49,101 nucleotides of DNA from a virus, in IMG/VR virus record IMGVR_UViG_3300036401_000045, positions 1-49,101 of that record; one strand, 5' to 3'. How positions within the stretch are numbered: the stretch's first letter is position 1; each line of letters starts with the position of its first letter. The notes beneath the pieces were generated by a model, which searched no databases, had not been told where the DNA came from, and was given only the letters and a program-made list of their open reading frames with translations. Shown here in pieces: positions 41,162 to 48,028 of this stretch. Position numbers and translations under genes: made by a program.

Positions 41162-41356
41162 TTATTTTGCAGTTCCACGTTCTTTTTGCAGCAAACGAGC
41201 CATATCAGCCTTATCGGCTAAGTGGTCTCGAAGGCCACCATTGTAGATCGTCTCGCCCGCCATCTTGTAGGCGGCCTCCTCGTCCATGCCCGCGTCCATC
41301 AGGACTTGGGTTCGGCGCTCTACCAGTTCGATAAACACATCTTTCATTCTGCTCAT
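41162..41356 (-). CDS. Small helical phage protein
   Basis: 64 residues (MKDVFIELVERRTQVLMDAG; DEEAAYKMAGETIYNGGL; a basic end). Its start overlaps the preceding stop by four bases. Unknown function. Confidence 0.6.
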   Translation of the reverse strand: MSRMKDVFIELVERRTQVLMDAGMDEEAAYKMAGETIYNGGLRDHLADKADMARLLQKERGTAK

Positions 41357-41652
41357 GTTAGTTCCTCCACGGTTAAAGATACTTGACGGACGACAATCTC
41401 GACCGCGTTCCCTTTCATAGTGATAACGAGACTATCGTAGGGGCTGCGGTCGTGTAGCATATGGGTAGGATCGGGGTAGATCTTGGCATTGTTCTTCCGA
41501 TCCAGCTTTCGGAACGAATTGCACCGACCCTGGAACCGACGGGCCGCGCCGTACTCGTTAAAGGATACCCTGACACCGCGAACAGAGGTAAGAGCGCGGT
41601 CGAGCACTTCTTTAACGTCAGGATATGCGATAAGCGAACCGGAGTTAGGCAT
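41353..41652 (-). CDS. Phage protein of unknown function
   Basis: 99 residues. A possible nucleic-acid-binding look comes from YGAARRFQGRCNSFRKLDRK; it then reads SPYDSLVITMKGNAVEIVVR at the end. Overlaps the helicase gene by eight bases. Unknown function. Confidence 0.6.
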   Translation of the reverse strand: MPNSGSLIAYPDVKEVLDRALTSVRGVRVSFNEYGAARRFQGRCNSFRKLDRKNNAKIYPDPTHMLHDRSPYDSLVITMKGNAVEIVVRQVSLTVEELT

Positions 41653-43135
41653 TGAAGTCTTTCAGGTCTGCGAGGAAGAGCGAGTTCTTCGCTCGGGTCT
41701 GGATGACGTAGCGAACATTAAGTTCTTGTTCAATCTCTTCGTCAGATTTCGCATACTTGCTGGGGACCCGCCAAGGGTCAAGATGATAAACTGTCTCCCA
41801 CTCGAGTCCTTTTGCTTTATGTCCAGAGAGAAGTTGAATTGTTCCCTGTCTTTTGAACATATCCTCAGTAAAGACGCAAGCAGTTGCAAGGTCTTTTCCA
41901 AAACTAGCAAAGACGCGGAAGCAGTCAGCCTTGTCGCGAACGGAGGCCTCCGACTTAGCGCTTCTAAGCTTCGTCTTTTCCCATTCGTCAATCGCGGCAT
42001 AGACCTCCTCCTGTGTCATTGTAAGCGGGCCGAGCTTCTTCATGGTCTTGACCAAAGAAGGACCAATATCGAACCCAATAAGACTAACGCCCCGACCGCA
42101 CTGGAGCAGCTTGAAGGCCAAAGAAAACAGAGGAGCGTTATTGCGGCAAATGATAGCAGCGCCATCAACAATGGTTCTGTCATCCCATTCCTCCAGTCGA
42201 CGGACCTCGCCAGGCTTCGCCCACTCAGGCCAGCGCATATGAGGGACGCGGCTTTGAGCGGCCTTAACGACCTCGATGGGACATCGGAAGCTGACTGAAA
42301 GGTTCATCTCAGTCATGTTGAAGTCGGCCTTGAGGCGGGCCATCCCTTTCGAGACTGCCCCACGAAAACCATAAATGCTCTGCCACGGATCGCCCACTGC
42401 AATAAGACGGCCCTTTGCGAGTTTCTTGAGCATCGCATGGTTAAGCGCCGAAAGGTCTTGGGCCTCGTCCACCATGACAAGTGGAAATTGCGGAAATGTT
42501 CCTCCGAACAGTGTGGACATATATATCTGGTTGTCAAAGTCAATCGTTCCGTCGTAGGCCTGTTTAATTCCTTCTGTAAGGATGGTATCCACCATAGCCC
42601 GACTAGAGAGTAGTTCTTCATCTTCCGCGGCCGCTGCATCCCAGAACTCCTCGCAAGAAATGAGACGAGTGGCATGGGGCATAATGCCGTCAGGAATGTA
42701 ACCGGCAGCCTTTGCCCGCGAGACCAATCGAAGCGTTTCCGAGAATACCTCGTAAGCCTCACTTTTATCCGCACGGCTGAGACCCTCGATTTGAGCCTTC
42801 AAGATGTTGTAGGACTTCTTCGTGTCCAAGTTGATCTTCTTGGAACACACTTGCATCCAGACGCGATGGCCGACGGAGTTCAACGTCTGAGCTTTAACGT
42901 GGCCGGGGAGGCGCTTGGTCATTTCCTCAGCAATGCGTTTGTTAAAAGCAAGGCTAAGGATGGGCTGCACTGGCAGGTACTTACAAAGAAATTGTAAAGT
43001 CGAAGTCTTTGCCGCACCTGCGAGGGCGTTAATGAGAATGTTTTCCTTCGACGCGAGTGCGAGGTCGATGATAGCTTCTTGCTCTTCCGTAGCATGGAGA
43101 AGCCTTTCATCAACTTGGAGTTCGTACTTGGACAT
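41645..43135 (-). CDS. UvrD/Rep-like SF1 helicase
   Basis: 496 residues. Q-motif-like ATEEQEAIIDLAL (15-27); Walker A AGAAKTST (39-46, a variant with Ala for the usual Gly-Thr-Gly); motif Ia LAFNKRIAEEM; Walker B MVDEAQDL; motif III VGDPWQSIYGFRGA; motif IV-type FRCPIEVVKAA; motif V SGHKAKGLEW; motif VI RYVIQTRAK. Complete but shorter than bacterial UvrD, lacking most 1B/2B insertions. Likely a recombination or replication helicase for phage DNA. Confidence 0.88.
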   Translation of the reverse strand: MSKYELQVDERLLHATEEQEAIIDLALASKENILINALAGAAKTSTLQFLCKYLPVQPILSLAFNKRIAEEMTKRLPGHVKAQTLNSVGHRVWMQVCSKKINLDTKKSYNILKAQIEGLSRADKSEAYEVFSETLRLVSRAKAAGYIPDGIMPHATRLISCEEFWDAAAAEDEELLSSRAMVDTILTEGIKQAYDGTIDFDNQIYMSTLFGGTFPQFPLVMVDEAQDLSALNHAMLKKLAKGRLIAVGDPWQSIYGFRGAVSKGMARLKADFNMTEMNLSVSFRCPIEVVKAAQSRVPHMRWPEWAKPGEVRRLEEWDDRTIVDGAAIICRNNAPLFSLAFKLLQCGRGVSLIGFDIGPSLVKTMKKLGPLTMTQEEVYAAIDEWEKTKLRSAKSEASVRDKADCFRVFASFGKDLATACVFTEDMFKRQGTIQLLSGHKAKGLEWETVYHLDPWRVPSKYAKSDEEIEQELNVRYVIQTRAKNSLFLADLKDFNA

Positions 43136-43166
43136 CTTTTGACCTTTCGTTGGACGATGAATAAGG

Positions 43167-43192
43167 CCCTGCGCCGTTGGTGTGGCGCAGGG
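43167..43192 (-). terminator. Terminator-like hairpin after the PEP-CTERM gene
   Basis: Perfect 9-pair stem (ccctgcgcc / ggcgcaggg) with an 8-base loop, about nine bases after the stop of 43201-43812 on the - strand. It is followed by cctta-tt, a weak U tract. It would separate this gene from the helicase downstream. Confidence 0.5.
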
Positions 43193-43200
43193 AGGTAAAG

Positions 43201-43812
43201 TTAGGCAACTTTCTTTCGACGACGACCGAGCATCATCAGCCCACCGATGCCGCTGGCGAATAGCCAGACAGCTCCGGGAAGCGGAGTCGCCGCCAAGTTG
43301 GCACCTACGTCGATGCGATTGTGCTCGAATTCGGTGATTGTACCTCCGATGTCGAGCAGCGTCAGCGTAGTCATTAACTCACCGTTGATGGCGGTCAGCG
43401 TGAACCCAGACTGTGCGTTTGGGTCGAGCTGGCCGAGATCAAAAGTGAACAGGCCGTCCGAGGCCAGCACCTTCAGAATAACGTCGCCAGTGCCCTTAAG
43501 TGAGAACACTTGCGTGAGGGTGCCGATCTCGAAGGTATTCGACGGGTCTTTAACGTCGATCACGATACCAACGGTATTGTCGATCTTGATGTCGTTGCCG
43601 CTGGCGGCACCAATGAAGCCGGTGCTTAAACCAGTATAGTCAATGACATCAACGTGCTGGCCATTGAGATGACCGATAGCGGAGTTTGGAAACAAGGTGT
43701 CGGCTATCACGTTGTCGCCCGTCCCGCTCAAGTGCGGATCGAGGAGAACGCTCGCGTTAACAGCCGTCGCACTCAACATGAGAGCGGCGGATAGCATTAG
43801 GAGCTTCTTCAT
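43201..43812 (-). CDS. Exported protein with PEP-CTERM/VPLPA-type sorting tail
   Basis: 203 residues from the ATG at 43812 (aaggag nine bases upstream). An N-terminal Sec signal peptide (KKLLMLSAALMLSATAVNAS) is followed by a beta-rich, Asp/Gly-rich domain without known motif. The C-terminus is a complete tripartite sorting tail: the PLPGAVW motif, the hydrophobic LFASGIGGLMML and a basic GRRRKK end. Such tails are recognised by exosortases of Gram-negative bacteria. I see no exosortase here, so the host would have to supply it. Very unusual cargo for a phage; perhaps acts on the cell surface or biofilm. A hairpin (43167-43192) bounds it downstream. Confidence 0.85.
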   Translation of the reverse strand: MKKLLMLSAALMLSATAVNASVLLDPHLSGTGDNVIADTLFPNSAIGHLNGQHVDVIDYTGLSTGFIGAASGNDIKIDNTVGIVIDVKDPSNTFEIGTLTQVFSLKGTGDVILKVLASDGLFTFDLGQLDPNAQSGFTLTAINGELMTTLTLLDIGGTITEFEHNRIDVGANLAATPLPGAVWLFASGIGGLMMLGRRRKKVA

Positions 43813-43865
43813 TGCGCGCAACTCCTTAGTGAGGGCGATTAAGGCTGGCTGCCCTCGTTGCCAGT

Positions 43866-44063
43866 CTAGTGCATCTTTCGCATGGCGAGCTTGGTGACGT
43901 TCTTCACTGTCAACTTGAACATCTCACTGATAGCAAGCCAACCCTGCGCCTTAACCTTGTCGTTATCGCGGGTGAGGTGGCCAAGCATTGCGGCGGCCTC
44001 CTGGGCCTTTCTTATGTGCTCGAGAAGCTGAGAGAAGATCTCGCCTTCGGTTGGAATACTCAT
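43866..44063 (-). CDS. Small helical phage protein
   Basis: 65 residues, helix-rich (IFSQLLEHIRKAQEAAAMLG; WLAISEMFKLTVKNVTKLAM). Start overlaps the stop of the next upstream gene (ATGA). It shares the opening MSIPTE with that gene, suggesting a common leader or duplicated start. Unknown function. Confidence 0.6.
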   Translation of the reverse strand: MSIPTEGEIFSQLLEHIRKAQEAAAMLGHLTRDNDKVKAQGWLAISEMFKLTVKNVTKLAMRKMH

Positions 44064-44239
44064 TCTTTCTGTCCTCTTAAGGCCTGAATAAACTTTTCAA
44101 ACGCATAAAGAACTGATGGTTCAAGAAAGACAAAATCATCGCCATCAGTTCTCGGCGCTCTAAGTCTAACTTGATAGCCATCGAAGCTGGCATAGAGGCC
44201 GTCGCCCAAGTAAACCTCTTTTTCGGTTGGGATGCTCAT
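44060..44239 (-). CDS. Small phage protein (MSIPTEKEVYLGDG type)
   Basis: 59 residues: beta-like EVYLGDGLYASFDGYQVRLR, then RAPRTDGDDFVFLEP and a helix VLYAFEKFIQAL. Small proteins of this pattern are very common in phage accessory clusters; function unknown. The start follows ggagtcact, a partial match to the shared box. It is joined by four-base overlaps to both neighbours. Confidence 0.65.
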   Translation of the reverse strand: MSIPTEKEVYLGDGLYASFDGYQVRLRAPRTDGDDFVFLEPSVLYAFEKFIQALRGQKE

Positions 44240-44475
44240 AGTGACTCCAGCGGGTGTTGGGAGACGAGGCCTTTCTCGATGTCGGCCTTGGTAACCTGCG
44301 GTTTCATCTCGTCAACTGGATCGTGGCCGACCCGCTGCGCCTTACGCATGAAGATATCGAGATAGTCTCGAAGGTCCTGCAAGGACGCCTCGCTGAGACG
44401 GTCTGGATAGGTTATGGTGACTGGGCCTTCAGAAAGGGTGAAGGTTTCTTTGTTGCCTTGAGGCCATAATCGCAT
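44236..44475 (-). CDS. Phage protein of unknown function
   Basis: 79 residues from the ATG at 44475 (gaggag six bases upstream); the open frame upstream overlaps another gene. It reads RLWPQGNKETFTLSEGPVTI, then PDRLSEASLQDLRDYLDIFM and a Lys-rich end. Unknown function. Confidence 0.6.
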   Translation of the reverse strand: MRLWPQGNKETFTLSEGPVTITYPDRLSEASLQDLRDYLDIFMRKAQRVGHDPVDEMKPQVTKADIEKGLVSQHPLESL

Positions 44476-44492
44476 TTTAATCTCCTCTACAT

Positions 44493-44654
44493 TCAATCCA
44501 TTGACGGCATGTTCTCGAACGCCGTCTTTTTCCATTTGTCGCGGTCAGCTCGCAGTCGCTCAATCTCATCCTTGGCTTCGTAGCAAACAAGAGCCTTCGC
44601 AAGAATATCAACCTTGTGTTCTGCCACCTGTTCAAGTTTCTCGGTGATGTCCAC
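44493..44654 (-). CDS. Small helical phage protein
   Basis: 53 residues, GTG start eight bases after ggag. Charged helix (DITEKLEQVAEHKVDILAKA; YEAKDEIERLRADRDKWKKT). Typical small accessory protein; unknown function. Confidence 0.55.
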   Translation of the reverse strand: MDITEKLEQVAEHKVDILAKALVCYEAKDEIERLRADRDKWKKTAFENMPSMD

Positions 44655-44672
44655 GGAACGGCTCCTCTATAT

Positions 44673-44885
44673 TCAAGCCGGTTCAAAGTTGTCGGCAAAA
44701 TATTGTGCCGCTACGAGCCATTGGTCGTCGTGGTTCTTGGGGTTGCGGGCGATCATGTCACCAGACTTTGGCGAACCGGCTTCCTTGTCTGGTGCAGATA
44801 TGCTCACTCTGTCCATGTTCATACCAACCTCATAGGGCCGAAGTTCCGCGATCTGCTTGCGTCGGTATTGAGCAAACTCTGACAT
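44673..44885 (-). CDS. Small phage protein (MSEFAQYRRKQIAELRP type)
   Basis: 70 residues. YRRKQIAELRPYEVGMNMDR, then VSISAPDKEAGSPKSGDMIA and DDQWLVAAQYFADNFEP, is a pattern seen in many phage accessory regions. Ribosome site ataggagtttatc. Unknown function. Confidence 0.7.
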   Translation of the reverse strand: MSEFAQYRRKQIAELRPYEVGMNMDRVSISAPDKEAGSPKSGDMIARNPKNHDDQWLVAAQYFADNFEPA

Positions 44886-44926
44886 GATAAACTCCTATTT
44901 ATCGTTTCCTGTTAAGTCAACTACGA

Positions 44927-44949
44927 AAGGGCGGGCCGTACCGCCCCTT
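44927..44949 (-). terminator. Imperfect terminator-like hairpin
   Basis: aaggggcgg pairs with ccgccctt leaving one bulged G, loop about six bases, followed by tt-cg on the - strand. It lies between the lipoprotein gene stop (44962) and the next gene. Weak evidence. Confidence 0.35.
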
Positions 44950-44961
44950 CATAGCGAACTC

Positions 44962-45135
44962 CTAGCGCCGGGTGTCGCAACGGGCGACCTGAACGAGGTC
45001 GCGAGCGAGTTGCCGGCATTGGATACCGGCTGTGATGGCATCGACATCTGACCGGGTGTAGTACAACTGGTCCCGGTCAGTGACCATGCAACCCGCTAAG
45101 GCGAGCACTGCGAATAACACGCCGAGAACTTTCAT
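44962..45135 (-). CDS. Small lipoprotein (outer spanin candidate)
   Basis: 57 residues from the ATG at 45135 (ggagtatcacac upstream). MKVLGVLFAVLALAGC is a short lipoprotein signal with lipobox LAGC, so Cys16 would be the lipidated first residue. The mature 42 residues are polar. It overlaps the end of the M15 peptidase gene by 59 bases. A tiny lipoprotein beside a peptidase and a membrane protein suggests an outer-membrane spanin (Rz1-like), but the usual Pro-rich mature part is absent. Confidence 0.65.
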   Translation of the reverse strand: MKVLGVLFAVLALAGCMVTDRDQLYYTRSDVDAITAGIQCRQLARDLVQVARCDTRR

Positions 45136-45571
45136 GTGTGATACTCCTTCGCGCCGCGAGTTGCTGGCCACATGAGGCGGCGGTGACGCCGAGTTGAACA
45201 TGGCCATAATCACTGTGACACCATTCAGCACCTTCAAACAATCCATGTGCCCTCGCTATCGACGCAATTCGCTGAGGGCCAGGAAGATGACAGCGGTGGT
45301 CAACCCGACCACGACTAAGCTGGCAAACATCGAGGGCGAGGCCGCATGGATGCATACTCCCAGACCAACAATGGCCATGCCTGTAACCACCCATAAATCG
45401 TATGGACGCTCCTTGCGACTCGAGATCGTCGATGTAGGCCTGGAAGGCTGGACCGGCTTTAGCTGAGACATTCGCTTTTGCTCCTGCTTTTGAGTGAACT
45501 GTGAAGGCATTGGCAGCGCTAGAAAGGGCAATCAGGGCTACTAGTGCGGTCAGTGTCTTTTTCACTTTCAT
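45077..45571 (-). CDS. Exported M15-type peptidoglycan peptidase (endolysin candidate)
   Basis: 164 residues. The N-terminal hydrophobic segment (MKVKKTLTALVALIALSSAA) is a Sec signal. The catalytic domain has MGGYRHGHCWSGSMHPCGLA leading to LDV, giving zinc ligands H74 and D81, and EWCHSDYGHVQL with H124, the M15 (VanY/DacB-like) pattern. Six or more Cys may form disulphides in the periplasm. It probably cuts peptide cross-links at lysis. A second frame with two membrane helices lies wholly inside it (45256-45471), and its 3' end overlaps the lipoprotein gene, so three lysis-type genes are stacked here. Confidence 0.8.
   Translation of the reverse strand: MKVKKTLTALVALIALSSAANAFTVHSKAGAKANVSAKAGPAFQAYIDDLESQGASIRFMGGYRHGHCWSGSMHPCGLALDVCQLSRGRVDHRCHLPGPQRIASIARAHGLFEGAEWCHSDYGHVQLGVTAASCGQQLAARRSITHESSRRVIRSARLSGLHGH
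45256..45471 (-). CDS. Nested two-helix membrane protein (holin candidate) inside the M15 gene
   Basis: 71 residues in another frame, entirely inside the M15 peptidase gene. The ATG at 45471 is nine bases after ggag. The N-terminus is basic and polar (MSQLKPVQPSRPTSTISSRK), followed by two hydrophobic segments (DLWVVTGMAIVGLGVCIHAA and MFASLVVVGLTTAVIFLALS) and a basic end ELRR, a holin-like layout. It may be chance, because the host frame is Ala/Gly-rich, but the ribosome site, the topology and the lysis context agree. Confidence 0.5.
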   Translation of the reverse strand: MSQLKPVQPSRPTSTISSRKERPYDLWVVTGMAIVGLGVCIHAASPSMFASLVVVGLTTAVIFLALSELRR

Positions 45572-45791
45572 CCCCTAATGCCTCCGGTTGAAACTCCGCG
45601 TTAATGCAAGAGGCGAGTGCATTAATGCGGCCTTCGTCACCGAAGATGGTGATCTCGAGTTCCTCGGTTTTATCGTCGAAGGTGTTGCCGTGAACGATGA
45701 TAAGTCTGGCCCAAGAAGTACCACTTGTTAGGGTGTTGGCCTTCGCTTTGATCGTTACGAAATTATGGAGTGAAAGTTCGACAGTGCTCAT
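45519..45791 (-). CDS. Small phage protein
   Basis: 90 residues, beta-rich (SLHNFVTIKAKANTLTSGTS; TEELEITIFGDEGRINALAS). The start overlaps the preceding stop by four bases; its 3' end overlaps the M15 gene start by 53 bases. Unknown function. Confidence 0.6.
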   Translation of the reverse strand: MSTVELSLHNFVTIKAKANTLTSGTSWARLIIVHGNTFDDKTEELEITIFGDEGRINALASCINAEFQPEALGDESEKDTDRTSSPDCPF

Positions 45792-46114
45792 AGGTCGAGT
45801 TCCTCTAAGTCGATGATGCCAAGCTTACGCGGCTCAGCGGGTTCCTTGTTAATTGCGTAGTGATCGGGGAGGCCGTCTGGAAGTGGCGGCAGGGCCAGGT
45901 CCTCGACAAAGAGTATCCAAGGATGATTGCCGTGACCCGCGCCGATTAAGAGCTGATCCGCTGATGTGAGTAACTCACAGGACCAGTAGGGATGGGCGCG
46001 GTGGCCAGAGGTGGGGATGATCCAGATCTCCTCGTCCGCGCCGTCGAGGCGTTCTGCAACGTCGAAGGCGGCCTCGCCCCGGACCTTGTGCAGGATTAGG
46101 AAGGGACCGCTCAT
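45788..46114 (-). CDS. Phage protein of unknown function
   Basis: 108 residues from the ATG at 46114, which overlaps the preceding stop (ctATGA); the frame upstream overlaps another gene. It has GPFLILHKVRGEAAFDVAER, then EEIWIIPTSGHRAHPYWSCE and HPWILFVEDLALPPLP. Mixed alpha/beta, soluble. Unknown function. Confidence 0.6.
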   Translation of the reverse strand: MSGPFLILHKVRGEAAFDVAERLDGADEEIWIIPTSGHRAHPYWSCELLTSADQLLIGAGHGNHPWILFVEDLALPPLPDGLPDHYAINKEPAEPRKLGIIDLEELDL

Positions 46115-46257
46115 AGCAACACCAGCCAAAAAAGGAGAAGAAATGCTGGTCCACATACTACAACAGCCACCTCTGGCTTCATTCTGAAGGCAGTCAGAGC
46201 CAACGCAACTGAGATGCATCCAGCTGTTGCAGCGATCTCTGCGAGAAACTCATTCAT
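46111..46257 (-). CDS. Tiny two-helix membrane protein
   Basis: 48 residues with two hydrophobic segments (AATAGCISVALALTAF and AVVVCGPAFLLLFWLVLL). Ribosome site ggagttgggcct; start and stop overlap neighbours. It could be another envelope-active or holin-like peptide. No family. Confidence 0.55.
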   Translation of the reverse strand: MNEFLAEIAATAGCISVALALTAFRMKPEVAVVVCGPAFLLLFWLVLL

Positions 46258-46601
46258 AGGCCCAACTCCTTTAGGAACTGTTCGGCCTCGGCCTTTTCAG
46301 TCGCAGAGACTTGTTTAGTTTCTTGCATTGCCCTCAGCAACTCATTATACCTTTTGTCGTTAACGAGTGCCCGCTCGACCTGGTGACGAGTTGGCGCGCC
46401 GTTGGTGCTGAGATAGTGCCGCTCGTTCTCGGTTCGCTGACGGAGGATCTTGAGCGCCACGCCAAGACCGATCTCATTGTTTGGGAAGCTGACGCTGTGC
46501 TCCCCGGCCCCTTCCATAGGGCTGGGGAAGCCGAGCCAGATCTTGTCGCCCGCAATCCAGATGTGGGCGGCGTAAGAGGGGATGGGATATTTGTCTGTCA
46601 T
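46254..46601 (-). CDS. Phage protein of unknown function
   Basis: 115 residues from the ATG at 46601 (overlaps the preceding stop, ATGA). The first half is beta-like (YAAHIWIAGDKIWLGFPSPM), the second helical (NERHYLSTNGAPTRHQVERA; AEQFLKELGL). The end AEAEQFLKELGL is echoed in the 47437 protein (AEAFLKSIGL), suggesting a shared C-terminal tail. Confidence 0.6.
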   Translation of the reverse strand: MTDKYPIPSYAAHIWIAGDKIWLGFPSPMEGAGEHSVSFPNNEIGLGVALKILRQRTENERHYLSTNGAPTRHQVERALVNDKRYNELLRAMQETKQVSATEKAEAEQFLKELGL

Positions 46602-46816
46602 GCCCGCCTCCGAAAGAGCGCCGAAAACCCGCACTCGCGGATAATCGTTGTCTCTTTGCACTCTTCGCAGATACCGGCCCGAAAGAAGCGATCAAACTCG
46701 GCCATTGTCTGGCGCGAGCCACAATGCGAGCAGGTCCATTTCTGGAGGATCTGCCCGCCCTCGTCGATCACGGCCTGAGCCATGACGGCGCAGTCGAGGA
46801 TATTGATGTCCCTCAT
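46598..46816 (-). CDS. Small zinc-ribbon phage protein
   Basis: 72 residues from the ATG at 46816 (ATGA overlap). CSHCGSRQTM and CEEC, about 20 residues apart, form a four-Cys zinc ribbon. Common small phage protein type; function unknown. Confidence 0.65.
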   Translation of the reverse strand: MRDINILDCAVMAQAVIDEGGQILQKWTCSHCGSRQTMAEFDRFFRAGICEECKETTIIRECGFSALFRRRA

Positions 46817-47031
46817 TGGGTACCTGCCCAATCACGGAGGGCCTGTGCCGCCTCGGCCAGTTGATTGCGTTTGAAGGTCTTGCCTGTGATGGCGGTGACG
46901 ACCCGCAGCATATTACGGGGCGAATAGGCCCTGTTGATCTTGACCTTGTGCTGCGCGTAGAACTCGAGACCCTTCGCGACTGCGAGGGCCTGATATACCC
47001 GTATGCCGGGGCCTGTGATAGTTAGAGACAT
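46813..47031 (-). CDS. Small phage protein under a strong promoter
   Basis: 72 residues from the ATG at 47031, nine bases after the ggag of the shared box. It reads SLTITGPGIRVYQALAVAKG, then LEFYAQHKVKINRAYSPRNM and a helical end. First gene after the promoter at 47060-47088, so it leads the long leftward cluster. Unknown function; the basic middle could bind nucleic acid. Confidence 0.65.
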   Translation of the reverse strand: MSLTITGPGIRVYQALAVAKGLEFYAQHKVKINRAYSPRNMLRVVTAITGKTFKRNQLAEAAQALRDWAGTQ

Positions 47032-47034
47032 GGT

Positions 47035-47044
47035 TTCCGACTCC
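47035..47044 (-). promoter_or_regulatory. GGAGTCGGAA ribosome-site box of the 46813-47031 gene
   Basis: GGAG nine bases from the ATG at 47031; TCGGAA as in the other copies. Complementary to the loop at 35395-35404. Confidence 0.65.
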
Positions 47045-47059
47045 AGTTGGTAAAAACCG

Positions 47060-47088
47060 AGCATACCACAATCTGGCCACATTGTCAA
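47060..47088 (-). promoter_or_regulatory. Consensus sigma70 promoter with extended -10
   Basis: TTGACA (47083-47088), a 17-base spacer, TATGCT (47060-47065), and TG one base before the -10. This is the best promoter in the window. The start would fall about ten bases upstream of the GGAGTCGGAA box, giving a short leader that begins almost with the box. An intergenic motif copy lies upstream (47117-47129). Confidence 0.8.
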
Positions 47089-47116
47089 TGGTCCTGTTCC
47101 ATAATAATGCAGTACC

Positions 47117-47129
47117 CGGTATGGTCCCG
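47117..47129 (+). promoter_or_regulatory. Intergenic motif CGGTATGGYCCCG, copy 2
   Basis: Reads cggtatggtcccg, about 28 bases upstream of the -35 box of the promoter at 47060-47088, followed by aatggtggg as in the genome-junction region. Confidence 0.55.
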
Positions 47130-47210
47130 GCGAATGGTGGGAGCGAGTATTGCCCAACCGGAAAGCGGTCAGGCAATACCCAGTTTTTATTGGTTAGAGT
47201 GGCCAATACT

Positions 47211-47423
47211 TTAGCGCCACTCCCCATGATCGCCGCCGTGAGAGATGAATGTCAATTTGCCATTCTTGTCCCACATATCGGTAATCCGCTCGTCTCGAAC
47301 CGCACCGATCTTCCAACCGTCCGGTAGGTCCTGTAATGCCGCATCAAGTCTTGATTTGGCAATACCAGTTGCCCATCGGGCAATAGTGCTGTTCGGTCTG
47401 AATAGTTCGTACTTTGTTTTCAT
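47211..47423 (-). CDS. Small phage protein
   Basis: 70 residues from the ATG at 47423, behind a GGAGTCGGAA box (47426-47435). KYELFRPNSTIARWATGIAK, then LDAALQDLPDGWKIGAVRDE and a polar end. Soluble, unknown function. Confidence 0.6.
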   Translation of the reverse strand: MKTKYELFRPNSTIARWATGIAKSRLDAALQDLPDGWKIGAVRDERITDMWDKNGKLTFISHGGDHGEWR

Positions 47424-47425
47424 CT

Positions 47426-47435
47426 TTCCGACTCC
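47426..47435 (-). promoter_or_regulatory. GGAGTCGGAA ribosome-site box of the 47211-47423 gene
   Basis: GGAG eight bases from the ATG at 47423; same box as at 38823. Confidence 0.65.
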
Positions 47436-47436
47436 T

Positions 47437-47739
47437 TTAATCGAGGCCGATTGATTTAAGAAACGCCTCGGCGGCCTCGCGTTCCGCTGGCGCATGGGAC
47501 TGACGTTCAAGATTACTATTCTCGATGTAACGCAATATGGCCTTGATCTTTTTGCCTTTGCGCCAGTCATTGTAAACGCGAAGCATGAGCTTAGTGTGGC
47601 CATACACTGACTCGTTAATCGCCACCCGCAGTTCTTTTGGTAACGAGTCAAATATGGCCATGCGTTGCACTGCGCCCTGACGCGGGGGCTCGTCGGGGAT
47701 TTCGTCGTGGTACTGGCCACGACGTTTGAGTATTGGCAT
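47437..47739 (-). CDS. Phage protein of unknown function
   Basis: 100 residues from the ATG at 47739 (agaggtgccata upstream). It has a polar start (MPILKRRGQYHDEIPDEPPR), a helical middle (FDSLPKELRVAINESVYGHT) and the tail AEREAAEAFLKSIGLD, similar to the end of the 46254 protein. Unknown function. Confidence 0.6.
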   Translation of the reverse strand: MPILKRRGQYHDEIPDEPPRQGAVQRMAIFDSLPKELRVAINESVYGHTKLMLRVYNDWRKGKKIKAILRYIENSNLERQSHAPAEREAAEAFLKSIGLD

Positions 47740-47819
47740 TATGGCACCTCTGTGATAGACGCGATAAGACAGCACGTTATCGCGACCGCGCAGAATGATA
47801 GGGCAAAGAGTGTTAACAT
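47739..47819 (-). CDS. Tiny single-helix membrane peptide
   Basis: 26 codons, mostly hydrophobic (LTLFALSFCAVAITCCLIAS), after gggagtcctaaca; the stop overlaps the next start (taATG). Plausible as a membrane micropeptide, or only a coupling leader. Low certainty because of length. Confidence 0.35.
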   Translation of the reverse strand: MLTLFALSFCAVAITCCLIASITEVP

Positions 47820-47821
47820 TG

Positions 47822-48016
47822 TTAGGACTCCCACTTGAACGGCGATTGAAACGGGCACTCGCCAAAGGCCGCGACATTGGCTCGCATTTCGGTTTCAGTC
47901 ATAACGTGCCGATCAAAGTCCGCGCCAATATCATACTCTTGCGCGGCCTTTTCCGACTCGAATGGGCCGACGAATACAGTGTCCATTGGTGATATCACCA
48001 GTATGTAATAGTTCAT
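47822..48016 (-). CDS. Small phage protein (MNYYILVISPMDTVFVGPF type)
   Basis: 64 residues: NYYILVISPMDTVFVGPFES, then DRHVMTETEMRANVAAFGEC and a Pro-rich end. This pattern is common in small phage accessory genes. It follows a GGAGTCGGAA box (48019-48028). Unknown function. Confidence 0.65.
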   Translation of the reverse strand: MNYYILVISPMDTVFVGPFESEKAAQEYDIGADFDRHVMTETEMRANVAAFGECPFQSPFKWES

Positions 48017-48018
48017 GG

Positions 48019-48028
48019 TTCCGACTCC
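48019..48028 (-). promoter_or_regulatory. GGAGTCGGAA ribosome-site box of the 47822-48016 gene
   Basis: GGAG eight bases from the ATG at 48016; same box as at 38823. Confidence 0.65.
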
